A DNA stretch of 64,000 nucleotides from Sphingomonas glacialis (GTDB lineage: Bacteria > Pseudomonadota > Alphaproteobacteria > Sphingomonadales > Sphingomonadaceae), in assembly GCF_006439055.1 (NCBI RefSeq), contig NZ_RCZC01000003.1:62001-126000 (forward strand), in the 5' to 3' direction. Positions within the stretch are counted from its first letter, which is position 1. Each line of letters opens with the position of its first letter. Under the pieces are notes generated by a model, which was given only the letters and a program-made list of their open reading frames with translations, did no database searches and was not told the origin of the DNA. The translations under genes were made by a program, and so were the position numbers. Shown piece after piece: positions 55,518 to 64,000 of the stretch.

Positions 55518-56285
55518 ATGGATATCGTCACGCCCTTCCAATTCTCGCTGGTCTACAACGCGTTTTCCTTCACCTTCGCGGCGATGGGGGCCGCCACCGC
55601 CTTCCTCTGGCTCAGCCGCGGACAGGTCGCGCCGGCCTATCGGACCGCGCTCACCATCTCGGGGCTGGTCACCGGCATCGCCGCCTATCATTATTTCCGG
55701 ATCTTCGAGAGCTGGAACGCTGCGTACGTCTTCAAGGACGGCGTGGTCACCGCGACGGGTTTCGCGTTCAACGATGCCTATCGCTACGTCGACTGGCTCC
55801 TCACCGTGCCGTTGCTGCTGATCGAACTGGTGCTCGTGATGCGGCTGTCGCGCGAGGAGACGTCGTCCAAGGCGATCCGCCTCGGCTCGGCCGCGGCGCT
55901 GATGATCGTGCTCGGCTATCCCGGTGAAATCGCCAGCGACATTCCGACGCGCGCGATCTGGGGCACGCTCTCGGCGATCCCGTTCCTCTACATCGTATGG
56001 GAATTGTTCAGCGGTCTCGGCGCCTCGATCAAGCAGCAGCCGGCCGGCGCGCAGAACCTCGTGCGCAAGGCGCGCTTGCTGACCTTCGCGTCGTGGGGTT
56101 TCTACCCGATCGTCTATATGGCGCCCTATGCCGGGCTGACCGGTGGGACCGCGACCACGACGATCCAGATCGGCTATACGATCGCGGATATCGTCGCCAA
56201 GGCCGGCCTCGGGATCCTGATCTTCCTGATCGCGGTCCGCAAGTCCGAGGCTGAAGCCGACGGGCATAAGGGCTACGCCGCCTGA
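55518..56285 (+). CDS. Proton-pumping rhodopsin (DTE type)
   Basis: A 255-residue seven-helix retinal protein. Helix C holds the DTE triad: Asp92 (proton acceptor), Thr96 and Glu103 (proton donor). Leu100 sits in the position that, in proteorhodopsins, gives green absorption. His58 in helix B matches the histidine that pairs with the acceptor. Lys228 in DIVAK binds retinal, with Asp224 as counterion. This is an outward proton pump of the proteorhodopsin/xanthorhodopsin kind. The ATG at 55518 follows GGAG. Blh begins 4 bases after its stop, so the two are one unit. Confidence 0.93.
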   Translation: MDIVTPFQFSLVYNAFSFTFAAMGAATAFLWLSRGQVAPAYRTALTISGLVTGIAAYHYFRIFESWNAAYVFKDGVVTATGFAFNDAYRYVDWLLTVPLLLIELVLVMRLSREETSSKAIRLGSAAALMIVLGYPGEIASDIPTRAIWGTLSAIPFLYIVWELFSGLGASIKQQPAGAQNLVRKARLLTFASWGFYPIVYMAPYAGLTGGTATTTIQIGYTIADIVAKAGLGILIFLIAVRKSEAEADGHKGYAA

Positions 56286-56289
56286 TATC

Positions 56290-57234
56290 ATGACGGCGCT
56301 GACCTACCATCCAACATCACCGCGTCGTCGTGCTCATCCGGGGCGCGGCGATGTCGTGTATCCGGCCTATTGGATCGCGGCGACGGCGCTGATCGGGGCG
56401 GCGCTGCTCGGCGTGCCGCTGGGGCAGCCGGCGGCCGTTGCTGGCGCGACCCTCGTGTTCATCGGCGGCGGGCTGCCGCACGGGGCGTATGACATCGCGC
56501 TGTTGCGGCGTTCGGTCGCGCTGGGCCGATCGGGCATGGGGCTCGCGGTCGGTGGGTATGCCGCGATCGCCCTGCTGATGGTGGTGCTCTGGATGACGGT
56601 GCCGCTGGTGGCGCTGGTGCTCTTCCTGGCGGTCGCTTCGGTGCATTTCGGCGAGGATTGGCAGATGCTCGAGGAGCCGCTGCTGCGCTTTGCCGCGGGC
56701 GCGGCGGTGATCGCGGCGGCGACGATCGGCCATCCAGCCGAGGTGTCGGCGCTGTTCGTCGCGATGAGCGATCCGCGCGCTGCGGTGATCGCCCAGATCA
56801 TCACCGCGGCCGCCCCGGTCGCCTTGCTGGTCACCGCAATCGGGATTGCCGCGGCGTGGCGCGACGGGAGCCGACACTGGGCCGCGGCGATGGCGCTATG
56901 CTTCGCTCTGCTGCTGGTCCTGCCGCCAGTAGCGGGCTTCGCGTTGTTCTTCGTCTTCCTGCATTCGCCGCGGCATCTGGCGCAGACCCGCGTCGTGTTA
57001 CGCGACATGACGCTGGGGCGATGGCTCGGCACGGGCGCGCTGTTGTCGAGCCTCGCCATCCTTGGCTGGTGCACAGTACGTGCGATAGCACCGTGGAGAT
57101 TCGAGCCAATAATCGTGGCACAAGCGTTTCAGCTATTGGCATCCGTCGCGGTACCGCATTTGATGCTCTCGCGCTGGCTCGAAGGGCGGCTCTCCGCCGC
57201 ACCTTCCTCTGAAGAAAAGACCCTGACCGCATGA
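56290..57234 (+). CDS. blh: Brp/Blh beta-carotene 15,15'-dioxygenase
   Basis: A 314-residue membrane protein with the histidine motifs of the Brp/Blh family: [24 protein letters not shown] and VPHLMLSRW. Blh cleaves beta-carotene to two retinals, the chromophore of the rhodopsin encoded 4 bases upstream. It overlaps the start of the CrtI gene by 4 bases. The N-terminal 20 residues are arginine-rich and precede the first helix. Absence of crtB and crtY from the window means the rest of carotenoid synthesis is elsewhere. Confidence 0.92.
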   Translation: MTALTYHPTSPRRRAHPGRGDVVYPAYWIAATALIGAALLGVPLGQPAAVAGATLVFIGGGLPHGAYDIALLRRSVALGRSGMGLAVGGYAAIALLMVVLWMTVPLVALVLFLAVASVHFGEDWQMLEEPLLRFAAGAAVIAAATIGHPAEVSALFVAMSDPRAAVIAQIITAAAPVALLVTAIGIAAAWRDGSRHWAAAMALCFALLLVLPPVAGFALFFVFLHSPRHLAQTRVVLRDMTLGRWLGTGALLSSLAILGWCTVRAIAPWRFEPIIVAQAFQLLASVAVPHLMLSRWLEGRLSAAPSSEEKTLTA

Positions 57235-58850
57235 CTCGTCGTACCGCTATCGTGATCGGCTCCGGCATCGGTGGAATCGCCTGCGCGATCCGCCTGCAGA
57301 GCCTCGGCTTCGACACACGCATCGTCGAGCAGCTCAATGACGTCGGTGGCCGCGCCTATGTCCGGCGTGCGGAGGGGTTCACCTTCGACATGGGGCCGAC
57401 GGTGCTGACCGTCCCGCATTTCATCGAGGAGCTGTTCTCGCTCGAGCGCGATGTGGCGATGCTGACCGCGCCCGATTTTCCGGACGACGTGCTGGGCGAT
57501 GGCCAGCGGATCGTGTCGGGCATCAGCGGCGGCCCCAATACCAGCCGCTATCTCGACATCGTGCCGGTGCTGCCCTTCTACCGGATCTATTTCGACGACG
57601 GCACCTTCTTCGATTATGACGCCGACCCGGTGAACGTCCGCGCACAGATCGCACGGCTCGCGCCCGAGGATCTCGACGGCTACGATCGCTTCCACGAGGC
57701 GGCGCGCGCGATCTTCCAGCGTGGTTTCCTCGAGCTCGGCTATACCTATTTTGGCAGCCTCGGGTCGATGCTGAAGGTCGTGCCCGACCTGCTCAAGCTC
57801 GGTGCGGTCCAGCCGCTGTTTTCGCTGATCAGCAAATATTTCAAGAGCGACAAGATGCGGCAGGTGTTCAGCTTCGAGCCGCTGCTGATCGGCGGCAATC
57901 CGCTGAAGGTGCCGGCGATCTATGCGATGATCCACTTCGTCGAGAAGACCTGGGGCGTCCATTACGCAATGGGCGGCACCGGCGCGCTGGTGAAGGCGCT
58001 GGTCGTCAAGTTCGAGGAACTGGGCGGAACGCTGCAGCTCGGTGCGAAAGTCGCGCGGATCGACATCGAGAAGCGCGGCCGCCAGCGCGTCGCGACCGGC
58101 GTGACGCTCGCATCGGGCGAGACGCTGGCGGCCGATCTCGTCGTCTCCAACGCCGATTATGCGACCACCTATCTCAAGCTGATCGACACGGCGCACCGCC
58201 GGATCAATCGCGATGTCGTGGTCAAGTTCCGCAAGCAGAGCATGTCGCTGATGGTCATCTATTTCGGCTATGAGAAGCGCGAGGGCGACCCCGACGTACG
58301 GCACCACAACATCATCCTGGGCCCGCGCTACGAAGAGCTGCTGACCGACATTTTCGAACGCAAGATCCTGGCCGAGGACTTCTCGCAATATCTGCATGTC
58401 CCGACGCTGACCGACCCCAGCCTTGCGCCGGAGGGGCATCATGCGGCGTATACGCTGATCCCCGTGCCCAACACACTGGGCGACGTGGATTGGGATGCGG
58501 TGGGCGAGGGGTTCGCCGACAAGGTGCTCAATTTCCTCGACGACCGCGGCTACATTCCGGGCCTGCGCGAGCGGCTGGTCTATCGCAGCTTCGTGACGCC
58601 CGATTATTTCGAGCAGGTGCTCGGCGCCTATGCCGGCAACGGCTTCGGCGTCGAGCCGCGGTTGACGCAGACCGCCTTCTTCCGCCCGCACAACCGCAGC
58701 GAGGATATCACCAATTTGTACCTCGTCGGCCAGGGGACGCAGCCGGGCGGGGGGACGCCGTCGGTGATGATGTCCGCCAAGATGACTGCGCGCGAGATCG
58801 CGCGCGATTATGCGGTCGATCCTCGGATCGTGGCGGGTATGCCCGCTTAG
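57231..58850 (+). CDS. crtI: Phytoene desaturase (CrtI family)
   Basis: A 539-residue FAD enzyme. It opens with the dinucleotide-binding motif [17 protein letters not shown] and has the CrtI segments [36 protein letters not shown] and the C-terminal [22 protein letters not shown]. CrtI desaturates phytoene in steps to lycopene, and related members act on other carotenes. The length is slightly above the usual 500. ATGA overlap with blh ties it to retinal supply. An alternative is a CrtI-type desaturase of another substrate, such as CrtD. Confidence 0.87.
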   Translation: MTRRTAIVIGSGIGGIACAIRLQSLGFDTRIVEQLNDVGGRAYVRRAEGFTFDMGPTVLTVPHFIEELFSLERDVAMLTAPDFPDDVLGDGQRIVSGISGGPNTSRYLDIVPVLPFYRIYFDDGTFFDYDADPVNVRAQIARLAPEDLDGYDRFHEAARAIFQRGFLELGYTYFGSLGSMLKVVPDLLKLGAVQPLFSLISKYFKSDKMRQVFSFEPLLIGGNPLKVPAIYAMIHFVEKTWGVHYAMGGTGALVKALVVKFEELGGTLQLGAKVARIDIEKRGRQRVATGVTLASGETLAADLVVSNADYATTYLKLIDTAHRRINRDVVVKFRKQSMSLMVIYFGYEKREGDPDVRHHNIILGPRYEELLTDIFERKILAEDFSQYLHVPTLTDPSLAPEGHHAAYTLIPVPNTLGDVDWDAVGEGFADKVLNFLDDRGYIPGLRERLVYRSFVTPDYFEQVLGAYAGNGFGVEPRLTQTAFFRPHNRSEDITNLYLVGQGTQPGGGTPSVMMSAKMTAREIARDYAVDPRIVAGMPA

Positions 58851-59797
58851 CGACCGGCTGAAAGGATCCGGTCGGCGAGCATCCGGCCGGACAGCCACGC
58901 GCTTTCGATCCGCGGTGCCAGCAGCCAGTCGCCGACCGCGCCGATCCGCATCGCATCGTTCCACAGCGCACCGTGCTGCGTTGCCTTGGCGCGCGCATAG
59001 CGCCAGCGATGGCCGATCCGCACGACGGGGGCGGGCAGCGCCTGCGTTGCTTCCGCGGCCAGCGCCGACAGCAGCGCATCGACCACGCTGCTCGCGTCGT
59101 CCTCGAGATGATCGCGCGACCAGTCCGCCGTCGCCTGGATCACCCAGGCCTCGGTGCCACTGCGGCCGGGTTTGGCACTGTTGCGCGCCGCCCAGCCGAT
59201 GATGCCGGCGTCGCGGATGATGTCCTCGGCGATGGCGATCGGTTCGTCGAACGCCACCATCGCCGTCCAGCAGGGCGCGGACGGGCAGGCTTGCGCCATC
59301 GCGGCCATCGCCGGGTCGTGCGCCACCAGTAATGGGGCCGCCTGCTCGGCCGGCGTCGCGACGATCACCGCGTCGAACGGATCGTCGGCGACGGAGTCGA
59401 GGAACCACGACCCGTCGAAACGGCGGAGCGCATCGACGCGGCTGTTCCAGTGGACCGCCAACGGCTGCGCCATCGCTTTCACCACGGCGTTCATGCCAGG
59501 CGTCCCGACCCAGGCGTCATCGCCTGCGCTGGGCCAGCGCGCGACGACACCGGTGGCTTCCCATCCCGTCACGGTCGCCGCGAAGTGCTGGTCGCGCGCC
59601 GTGAAATATTGCGCGCCATGGTCGAACGCGACGTCGCCGGAGGGCGATTCGGCGCGGCGGGTCGCCATGCGCCCGCCAGCGCCGCGACCCTTGTCGAACA
59701 CCATGACGGCATGCCCGGCTGCCTGGAGCGTTTCGGCGCAGGAAAGCCCTGCGATGCCGGCGCCGACAATGCCGATCTTCAGGGCGGGAGTCTTCAT
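58847..59797 (-). CDS. Renalase-like FAD-dependent oxidoreductase
   Basis: A 316-residue flavoprotein. [21 protein letters not shown] is the FAD-binding motif, [11 protein letters not shown] and [11 protein letters not shown] are the renalase-type signature segments, and [21 protein letters not shown] closes the fold. Bacterial renalases oxidise isomeric forms of NAD(P)H, a repair reaction; other substrates are possible. It converges on crtI with a 4-base overlap of stops. Confidence 0.87.
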   Translation of the reverse strand: MKTPALKIGIVGAGIAGLSCAETLQAAGHAVMVFDKGRGAGGRMATRRAESPSGDVAFDHGAQYFTARDQHFAATVTGWEATGVVARWPSAGDDAWVGTPGMNAVVKAMAQPLAVHWNSRVDALRRFDGSWFLDSVADDPFDAVIVATPAEQAAPLLVAHDPAMAAMAQACPSAPCWTAMVAFDEPIAIAEDIIRDAGIIGWAARNSAKPGRSGTEAWVIQATADWSRDHLEDDASSVVDALLSALAAEATQALPAPVVRIGHRWRYARAKATQHGALWNDAMRIGAVGDWLLAPRIESAWLSGRMLADRILSAGR

Positions 59798-59828
59798 GCG
59801 TAGTCCAGTACGGTTCGATAGCGATCTT

Positions 59829-59866
59829 GCCAGCGACCGGGGGCGTTGCTGCCCCCGGTCGCTGGC
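59829..59866 (-). terminator. Hairpin terminator after the fasciclin gene
   Basis: Sixteen-base complementary arms (GCCAGCGACCGGGGGC and its exact complement) with a 6-base loop, just past the fasciclin stop in its reading direction and before the start of the renalase gene. There is no long U-tract; the hairpin itself is very stable. Confidence 0.6.
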
Positions 59867-59874
59867 GTCAAGGA

Positions 59875-60300
59875 TCAGCCCTTGGGGAGCAGCACGGCGT
59901 CGATGACGTGGATCACGCCGTTGGTGCAGGCGATGTCGGCGGTCACGACCTTGGCACCATCGACAGTGACACCGTCCGTGCCATCGACATGAACCGTCGC
60001 ACCGCCCGCGGTCGCGGGATCGAGCACCTGGCCCGCGACGTCGGCTGCCATCACCTTGCCCGGGAGGACGTGGAGCAGCAGGATTGCGGTCAGCTTTTCC
60101 TTGTTTTCTGGCTTTACGAGCTCATCGACGGTCCCGGCCGGCAACGCTGCGAACGCGTCGTCGGACGGCGCGAAGACGGTGAACGGGCCGTCGCCCTTCA
60201 GCGTATCGACCAGGCCGGCTGCCGTGACGGCCGCGACGAGTGTCGTGAAGGCGCCTGCGGCGACGGCGGTATCGACGATGTCATGGGTCATATCGGTCAT
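59875..60300 (-). CDS. Fasciclin-domain protein
   Basis: A 141-residue single fasciclin (FAS1) domain: [46 protein letters not shown], then [19 protein letters not shown] and [18 protein letters not shown]. These proteins act in adhesion or as small periplasmic binding proteins. The start at 60300 follows GAGGAAC. It lacks an obvious signal peptide from this start; a longer frame to 60393 has no signal either. Many bacterial FAS1 proteins do have signals, so a cytosolic or unusual export route is worth noting. Confidence 0.9.
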   Translation of the reverse strand: MTDMTHDIVDTAVAAGAFTTLVAAVTAAGLVDTLKGDGPFTVFAPSDDAFAALPAGTVDELVKPENKEKLTAILLLHVLPGKVMAADVAGQVLDPATAGGATVHVDGTDGVTVDGAKVVTADIACTNGVIHVIDAVLLPKG

Positions 60301-60519
60301 GTCTGTTCCTCGATTTGCAGCAGGGTCCAGGACGGAACGAACGGTCTCGAACGGCCTGAAATGGGCGAATCCTGCAGGCGTTGTTTTACCCACGCGATGC
60401 CCGTCGCATCGCCCGACCCTGTCCTCAATACGGGCTTTGAACCATCTTGCGCGTGATCCACCGCTGCGAAAGATCGCGTTGGACGCTGCGCCTATCGACC
60501 GGCGCTAAGGACAAAAAGG

Positions 60520-60549
60520 AAGGCCGCGCCTTGGCAGGGGCGCGGCCTT
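60520..60549 (-). terminator. Rho-independent terminator
   Basis: Arms of 11 bases (AAGGCCGCGCC and its complement), 8-base loop, followed on the reverse strand by a T-tract (TCCTTTTTGT). It lies 46 bases past the stop of the gene at 60596 and ends its transcript. Confidence 0.85.
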
Positions 60550-60595
60550 TGCATTTGCCGGACACAGGTGGCGATTGATCGCCACCGCGATCGCC

Positions 60596-61384
60596 TTATT
60601 GTTTTTTGAGCGTGTACTCTTCGGTCGTCCCTGCCTTCATATTGAACGCCTTCATGGTCATCGTCGTCTCGTCCTGCGGGATGTAGGTGTAGGTCCCGAT
60701 TGCCGTACCGTTGACATAGTCGGTTTCGACGAACCCCGTGCCAGCCCGCTTCAACGCGACCATCGCCCCCGCTTTGTCCCCGACGAAAGGCGTTTGGGGA
60801 CCGTCGAGCTTGGCGGCATAATGCTCGCCCGTTCCGAGCGTCATCGTCACCACGTCGTCCACCATGCTTATTGTTGCGACGAGATTCTCCTCGGCGATCT
60901 GCGCACCCTCATTGATCCCGACCCAGGAACCGCTCGTAGCGTGCGCCCCCGCAGGGGCGGGGCCGACGCGTTTCGCCAAGCTCGAGCTTGCTATGGACTT
61001 ACCCAACGCATTGTCGGCCGAGACGGATGTGAACGTCAGGGTGTTGCCGTCGGGCGAGACCGCAACTTTGGTCGAGCTGATCGAAACGCCTTTGCGATAG
61101 CGCGTCCATTGCAGCGTAGCGGGGTCGATCAACGCGACCGATCCCGCATCCCAATAGTCGCGGCCGGCGACCGGGTGGACCTTCCCATCGGCAGCGATCT
61201 TGTACGGCGGGGCGCACGAGCTGCAGTCGTACATCCCATCCTTGATTACGAAAATGTCCGGCTTTGTCGATAGTTTGGCTGTGGTGGTATCGGCCTTCCA
61301 TGTGCCGTCGATGCTGCTCCGCGCCAAAGCTGGCGTGGCGAGCGTGAATAGCAGTCCGGTCAAAGCGACGTTCAAGCGATGCAT
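60596..61384 (-). CDS. Secreted protein of unknown function
   Basis: A 262-residue protein with a signal peptide (cleavage near TPALARSS) and a mature region of beta-rich repeats (DGTWKADTTTAKL…, LKRAGTGFVETDYVNGTAIGTYTYIPQDE). Two cysteines in CSSCAPPYK could bind metal or form a disulfide. I do not recognise a domain. A good terminator follows. No operon partner is seen; the upstream 295 bases to 61679 hold no gene. Confidence 0.7.
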   Translation of the reverse strand: MHRLNVALTGLLFTLATPALARSSIDGTWKADTTTAKLSTKPDIFVIKDGMYDCSSCAPPYKIAADGKVHPVAGRDYWDAGSVALIDPATLQWTRYRKGVSISSTKVAVSPDGNTLTFTSVSADNALGKSIASSSLAKRVGPAPAGAHATSGSWVGINEGAQIAEENLVATISMVDDVVTMTLGTGEHYAAKLDGPQTPFVGDKAGAMVALKRAGTGFVETDYVNGTAIGTYTYIPQDETTMTMKAFNMKAGTTEEYTLKKQ

Positions 61385-61679
61385 CGAATTTCCCCTGTCA
61401 AAAGATTGTGACTTTTATACTAGGGCGACCCGTGCCGGGTTTACGGACAAGCTGGATCGATCGCAATCCTCACGACGATGATCTCGCGGGATGCGGGCAT
61501 AGTCGCTTCAAGAACCGGTAAAAGTCTTGGGCGCATTCGACTTTTTCTCAGGCAGCGTCAGAGCGGTAGCGCAGCGGTGGACGACCGAGGTTCGCCTGGA
61601 AGGCAGCAGTTGGTGTGCCCCTCCCGCCTGCGTTCTAATTCAACCCGCATCGACAGGACCATGCGCAGCCCGACTCCCG

Positions 61680-63053
61680 TCACCCCAGCGGAACGAAGCG
61701 CAACGGCAGCCCATCCTTCGGCCGCGGGATCGGCCAGGCCTGCCACTCTGCACCGGCGTCGGGATCAAGCTCGATGCGATAGCGGCTGAGCAGATGCGCG
61801 ATGAGGATGCGGATCTGCATCGTCGCGAAGTGCAGCCCCAGGCACATATGCGCGCCGCCACCGAACGGCACCCACGCATATTTATGCCGTGCGCGCACCG
61901 CCTCGGGGGTGAAGCGCAGCGGGTCGAAGCGCTCGGGGTCGGGCCATAGCTCGGCCATGGTATGCGTGTAGGCGACGCTGACGCTAACGGTCGTCCCGGC
62001 CGGAATATGATAGCCGCCGAAGTCGAACGGCTTGATCGCACGGCGCGGCAAGGACGGCACCGGCGGGATCAACCGCAGCGATTCCTTGAACGCCATGTCG
62101 GTCAGCACCAGCCAGTCGAGCTGCCCATAGGCCAGCCCGCCCGTATCGTTGCGGCCAAGCTCCGTGATCTCGGCGCGCAGTTTCTCCTGCCATTCGGGAT
62201 TGCGGCCGAGCAGCATGACGAGGCTCGTCGCCGACGAGGTGATCGTGTCGTGCGCCGCCATCATCAGAAAGTTCATATGGTCGGCGATCGCATCGGCGGC
62301 GAGCGGTTCGCCGGCATCGTCGGTCGCGCGGCAGAATTGCGAGAAGAAGTCGTGCCCCGCGCCCGCCCGCCGCGCGGGGATCTCGCGCTCGAACAGGTCG
62401 ATCAGATAGGCGCGCGCGCGCACGCCCTTGCGCATCTGCGAGCCTGGCAGGGGCACGCGGATCGGCGTGATCGAGGCCTGCACCTCATCGACGAACGCCT
62501 GATTGATCCGCGTCGCCTCGGGACCGAGCGGCATGCCGAGAAAGCTCTCGGCGGCGAGATCGAGCGTCAGTTCCTTGATCGCGTCATAGAAGCGTATCGG
62601 CTGGTTGCCCCAGCCGGCGACGGTGCGCGCAATGCCACTGTCGAGCGTCTCGGCATAATGCCGCATCGGCTCGGGCTTGAACGCGACCGACATCACGCGG
62701 CGGTCGGCGCGGTGCTTGTCGAAATCCATCAGCATCAGCCCGCGCGGAAAGAGCAGGTTGAGCAACGGCCCCCAGCCCTGCTCCGACGAGAAGACGCGGT
62801 CGCGGTCGAACAGGACGAGTTCGTTCGCCTCGGGGCCGATCAGGCTGACGGTCGGCCCGCCGAACGCATTGTTGCGGAACACCGGGCCGTAGCTGTCGAT
62901 CATGTGACGTCCGAAGCGCACCGGATCCTTGAGCATGCGGAAGGTGTTGCCGACGAAGGGCAGCCCATCCTCGCCGGGAATGTCGCGAATGTCCCCCTGC
63001 TTCTGCCGCGGCAGCCAATGCGGATTGGCTTTGAAGGTATGGGCGTAGGCCAT
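61680..63053 (-). CDS. Cytochrome P450
   Basis: A 457-residue P450. The I-helix oxygen motif is AAHDTITSS (about residue 266), the K-helix E-x-x-R is KESLRL, and the heme loop is FGGGAHMCLG with its cysteine ligand. The P-rich N-terminus (PGEDGLPFVGNTFRML) has no membrane anchor, so it is a soluble bacterial type. The upstream start with AGGAG at 63053 is preferred to 63077. No redox partner gene adjoins it. Substrate is not evident; several sphingomonad P450s act on carotenoids or fatty acids. Confidence 0.93.
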   Translation of the reverse strand: MAYAHTFKANPHWLPRQKQGDIRDIPGEDGLPFVGNTFRMLKDPVRFGRHMIDSYGPVFRNNAFGGPTVSLIGPEANELVLFDRDRVFSSEQGWGPLLNLLFPRGLMLMDFDKHRADRRVMSVAFKPEPMRHYAETLDSGIARTVAGWGNQPIRFYDAIKELTLDLAAESFLGMPLGPEATRINQAFVDEVQASITPIRVPLPGSQMRKGVRARAYLIDLFEREIPARRAGAGHDFFSQFCRATDDAGEPLAADAIADHMNFLMMAAHDTITSSATSLVMLLGRNPEWQEKLRAEITELGRNDTGGLAYGQLDWLVLTDMAFKESLRLIPPVPSLPRRAIKPFDFGGYHIPAGTTVSVSVAYTHTMAELWPDPERFDPLRFTPEAVRARHKYAWVPFGGGAHMCLGLHFATMQIRILIAHLLSRYRIELDPDAGAEWQAWPIPRPKDGLPLRFVPLG

Positions 63054-63111
63054 CGTCGCGCTCCTGCTTACTGACATCGGTATAAGTAAGGAGTCGAGCG
63101 CTGGGAAGGGA

Positions 63112-63564
63112 TTAGGGTGGTGTTTCCGCGCCGAGCGAGTCGAGCCAGCGGGTGACCCAGCTGGTACGGCTGCTCGACATCGCGCCGGCGAGCACGACCG
63201 CGACCACCACGACCGGCAGCAGCCAGTCGGGATCGATCAGCGCCGCCAATACCACGACGAGCATAAGGCCGATGCTCAGCAGACCGAGCGCGGCGATGCG
63301 GCGTTCGCCTTTGGGCGACAGCGCGATGACGCGCGGGCCCTTGCGGTCCCAGTTCGGCGAGGTCGTCAGCAAGCGCCGCCCCTGCGCATCGCGTACGCGG
63401 AAGAGAGCCGCCACGAGCGGCGCGCCGATGCCGTCCCCCGCCGCGATCGGATCGGCACGATGCCGGCCCGGCACGATCGATGGCTGGTCGGCCCAAGTGT
63501 CGATCGTGAGCAGCCGCCCGTCGCGCTCGACGATTTTGTAGCGCGGGGGCGGCGGCTTGCTCAT
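63112..63564 (-). CDS. Small membrane protein of unknown function
   Basis: A 150-residue protein with a polar N-terminal half (YKIVERDGRLLTIDTWADQP) and two adjacent hydrophobic segments in the second (LGLLSIGLMLVVVLAALI and LLPVVVVAVVLAGAM). I do not recognise a family. Its ATG overlaps the stop of the acetyltransferase gene by 4 bases, so they form one unit. The frame upstream to 63963 is a read through that gene. Confidence 0.7.
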   Translation of the reverse strand: MSKPPPPRYKIVERDGRLLTIDTWADQPSIVPGRHRADPIAAGDGIGAPLVAALFRVRDAQGRRLLTTSPNWDRKGPRVIALSPKGERRIAALGLLSIGLMLVVVLAALIDPDWLLPVVVVAVVLAGAMSSSRTSWVTRWLDSLGAETPP

Positions 63565-64000
63565 CTGCCGCGCCGCGCGCGCCACTCTGCAGCGCTCTGG
63601 CCCCAGGCATCGACGCGATAGTCGGCGAGCGGCGGCGGCAAGCTGGTCGGTCCGCGGTTGGTCGAGCCGAGGCGCTCGGCAAGCCGGATCGAGCGGTGAT
63701 TGTCGGGCGCGATTGTGTGGATAACGTCGCTCCAGCCGAGACGATCGAACGCATAGTCGATCGCGGCGACCGCGGCCTCGTACGCATAGCCCTTGCCGGC
63801 AAAACCGCTGGCAACGCCCCAGCCGACTTCGGTACCGGGCCAGCCCTCGGGCTGCCACGGTCCGATCCGCCCGACCCAGGCGCCCGTCTCGCGCTCGATC
63901 ACCGAAAACATCGAGAAGCCGCGCGTCATCCACGCGCCGGCGCGCACCGAAAAGTCGCGCCACGCGACCGCACGCGACATCGCGCCGCCGAGATGCGCCA
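63561..64000 (-). CDS. GNAT-family acetyltransferase (partial)
   Basis: The C-terminal 146 or so codons of a RimJ/RimL-type N-acetyltransferase, cut by the window's right edge. GGAMSRAVAWRDF, WVGRIGPWQPEGWPGTEVGWGV, GKGYAYEAAVAAIDYAFD and NHRSIRLAERLG are the fold's successive motifs, with the acetyl-CoA loop in the second half. An internal ATG at 63980 is not the true start, since the homologous frame continues upstream. Substrate is unknown. Confidence 0.9.
   Translation of the reverse strand, partial: AHLGGAMSRAVAWRDFSVRAGAWMTRGFSMFSVIERETGAWVGRIGPWQPEGWPGTEVGWGVASGFAGKGYAYEAAVAAIDYAFDRLGWSDVIHTIAPDNHRSIRLAERLGSTNRGPTSLPPPLADYRVDAWGQSAAEWRARRGR

Noticed and set aside
57129..59408. A 759-codon frame on the minus strand across blh and crtI
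   Set aside because: Overlaps two clear genes on the plus strand; its translation is low-complexity and matches no family.

Overview
The window is GC-rich alphaproteobacterial DNA, most likely a Sphingomonas or close relative. The clues are three large TonB-dependent receptors, a five-POTRA BamA, a LOV-HTH regulator of the EL222 type, a rhodopsin/carotenoid cluster, and Tat-dependent and peptidase genes typical of sphingomonads. No 16S rRNA or other species marker is present, so the genus is an inference.

Positions 1-31926 look like the right-hand part of a genomic island. It ends in a 45-nt copy of the 3' end of tRNA-Gly(GCC), a probable attachment site, with a tyrosine integrase 178 bp inside it and the C-terminal remnant of a second integrase beyond that. 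The cargo is metabolic and regulatory: two paralogous winged-helix regulators with a stub of a receiver domain (0.3 and 14.2 kb); DoxX, DUF1348, DUF305, a YVTN propeller, WrbA, an OprB-like porin, a cytochrome P460 and several hydrolases; a beta-propeller hybrid histidine kinase with its NarL-type regulator (10.1-13.8 kb); a run of alpha/beta hydrolases with a class I aldolase and a metallo-hydrolase (15.3-20.8 kb); and, at 21.5-25.0 kb, a six-gene operon in which every junction overlaps. That operon encodes a cobalt-type nitrile hydratase/thiocyanate hydrolase-like enzyme whose beta subunit is split into two genes, a MIP-family channel, a DUF302 protein and a NiCoT nickel/cobalt permease. It is the most interesting item in the window.

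From 32 kb onward the DNA looks like core or lineage chromosome. It starts with a cupin and a phage-type zinc-ribbon/AP2-like protein, then a TonB receptor facing a BamA homologue (33.8-39.4 kb), a two-component system plus a divergent second OmpR-type regulator (39.9-43.0 kb) and a second TonB receptor. A peptide/amide scavenging block follows (46.2-54.3 kb): zinc metalloprotease, M20 amidohydrolase, TonB receptor and an Lrp/AsnC regulator.

The 54.6-58.9 kb block is a light-response unit: a LOV-HTH blue-light transcription factor, a green-type proton-pumping rhodopsin (DTE motif), a Brp/Blh carotene oxygenase that makes retinal, and a CrtI phytoene desaturase. It is followed by a renalase-like oxidoreductase, a fasciclin-domain protein, a secreted protein of unknown function, a cytochrome P450, a small membrane protein and a GNAT acetyltransferase cut by the window edge. 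Start codons were chosen from ribosome binding sites, signal peptides and gene overlaps. All functional calls come from reading motifs and not from database searches.
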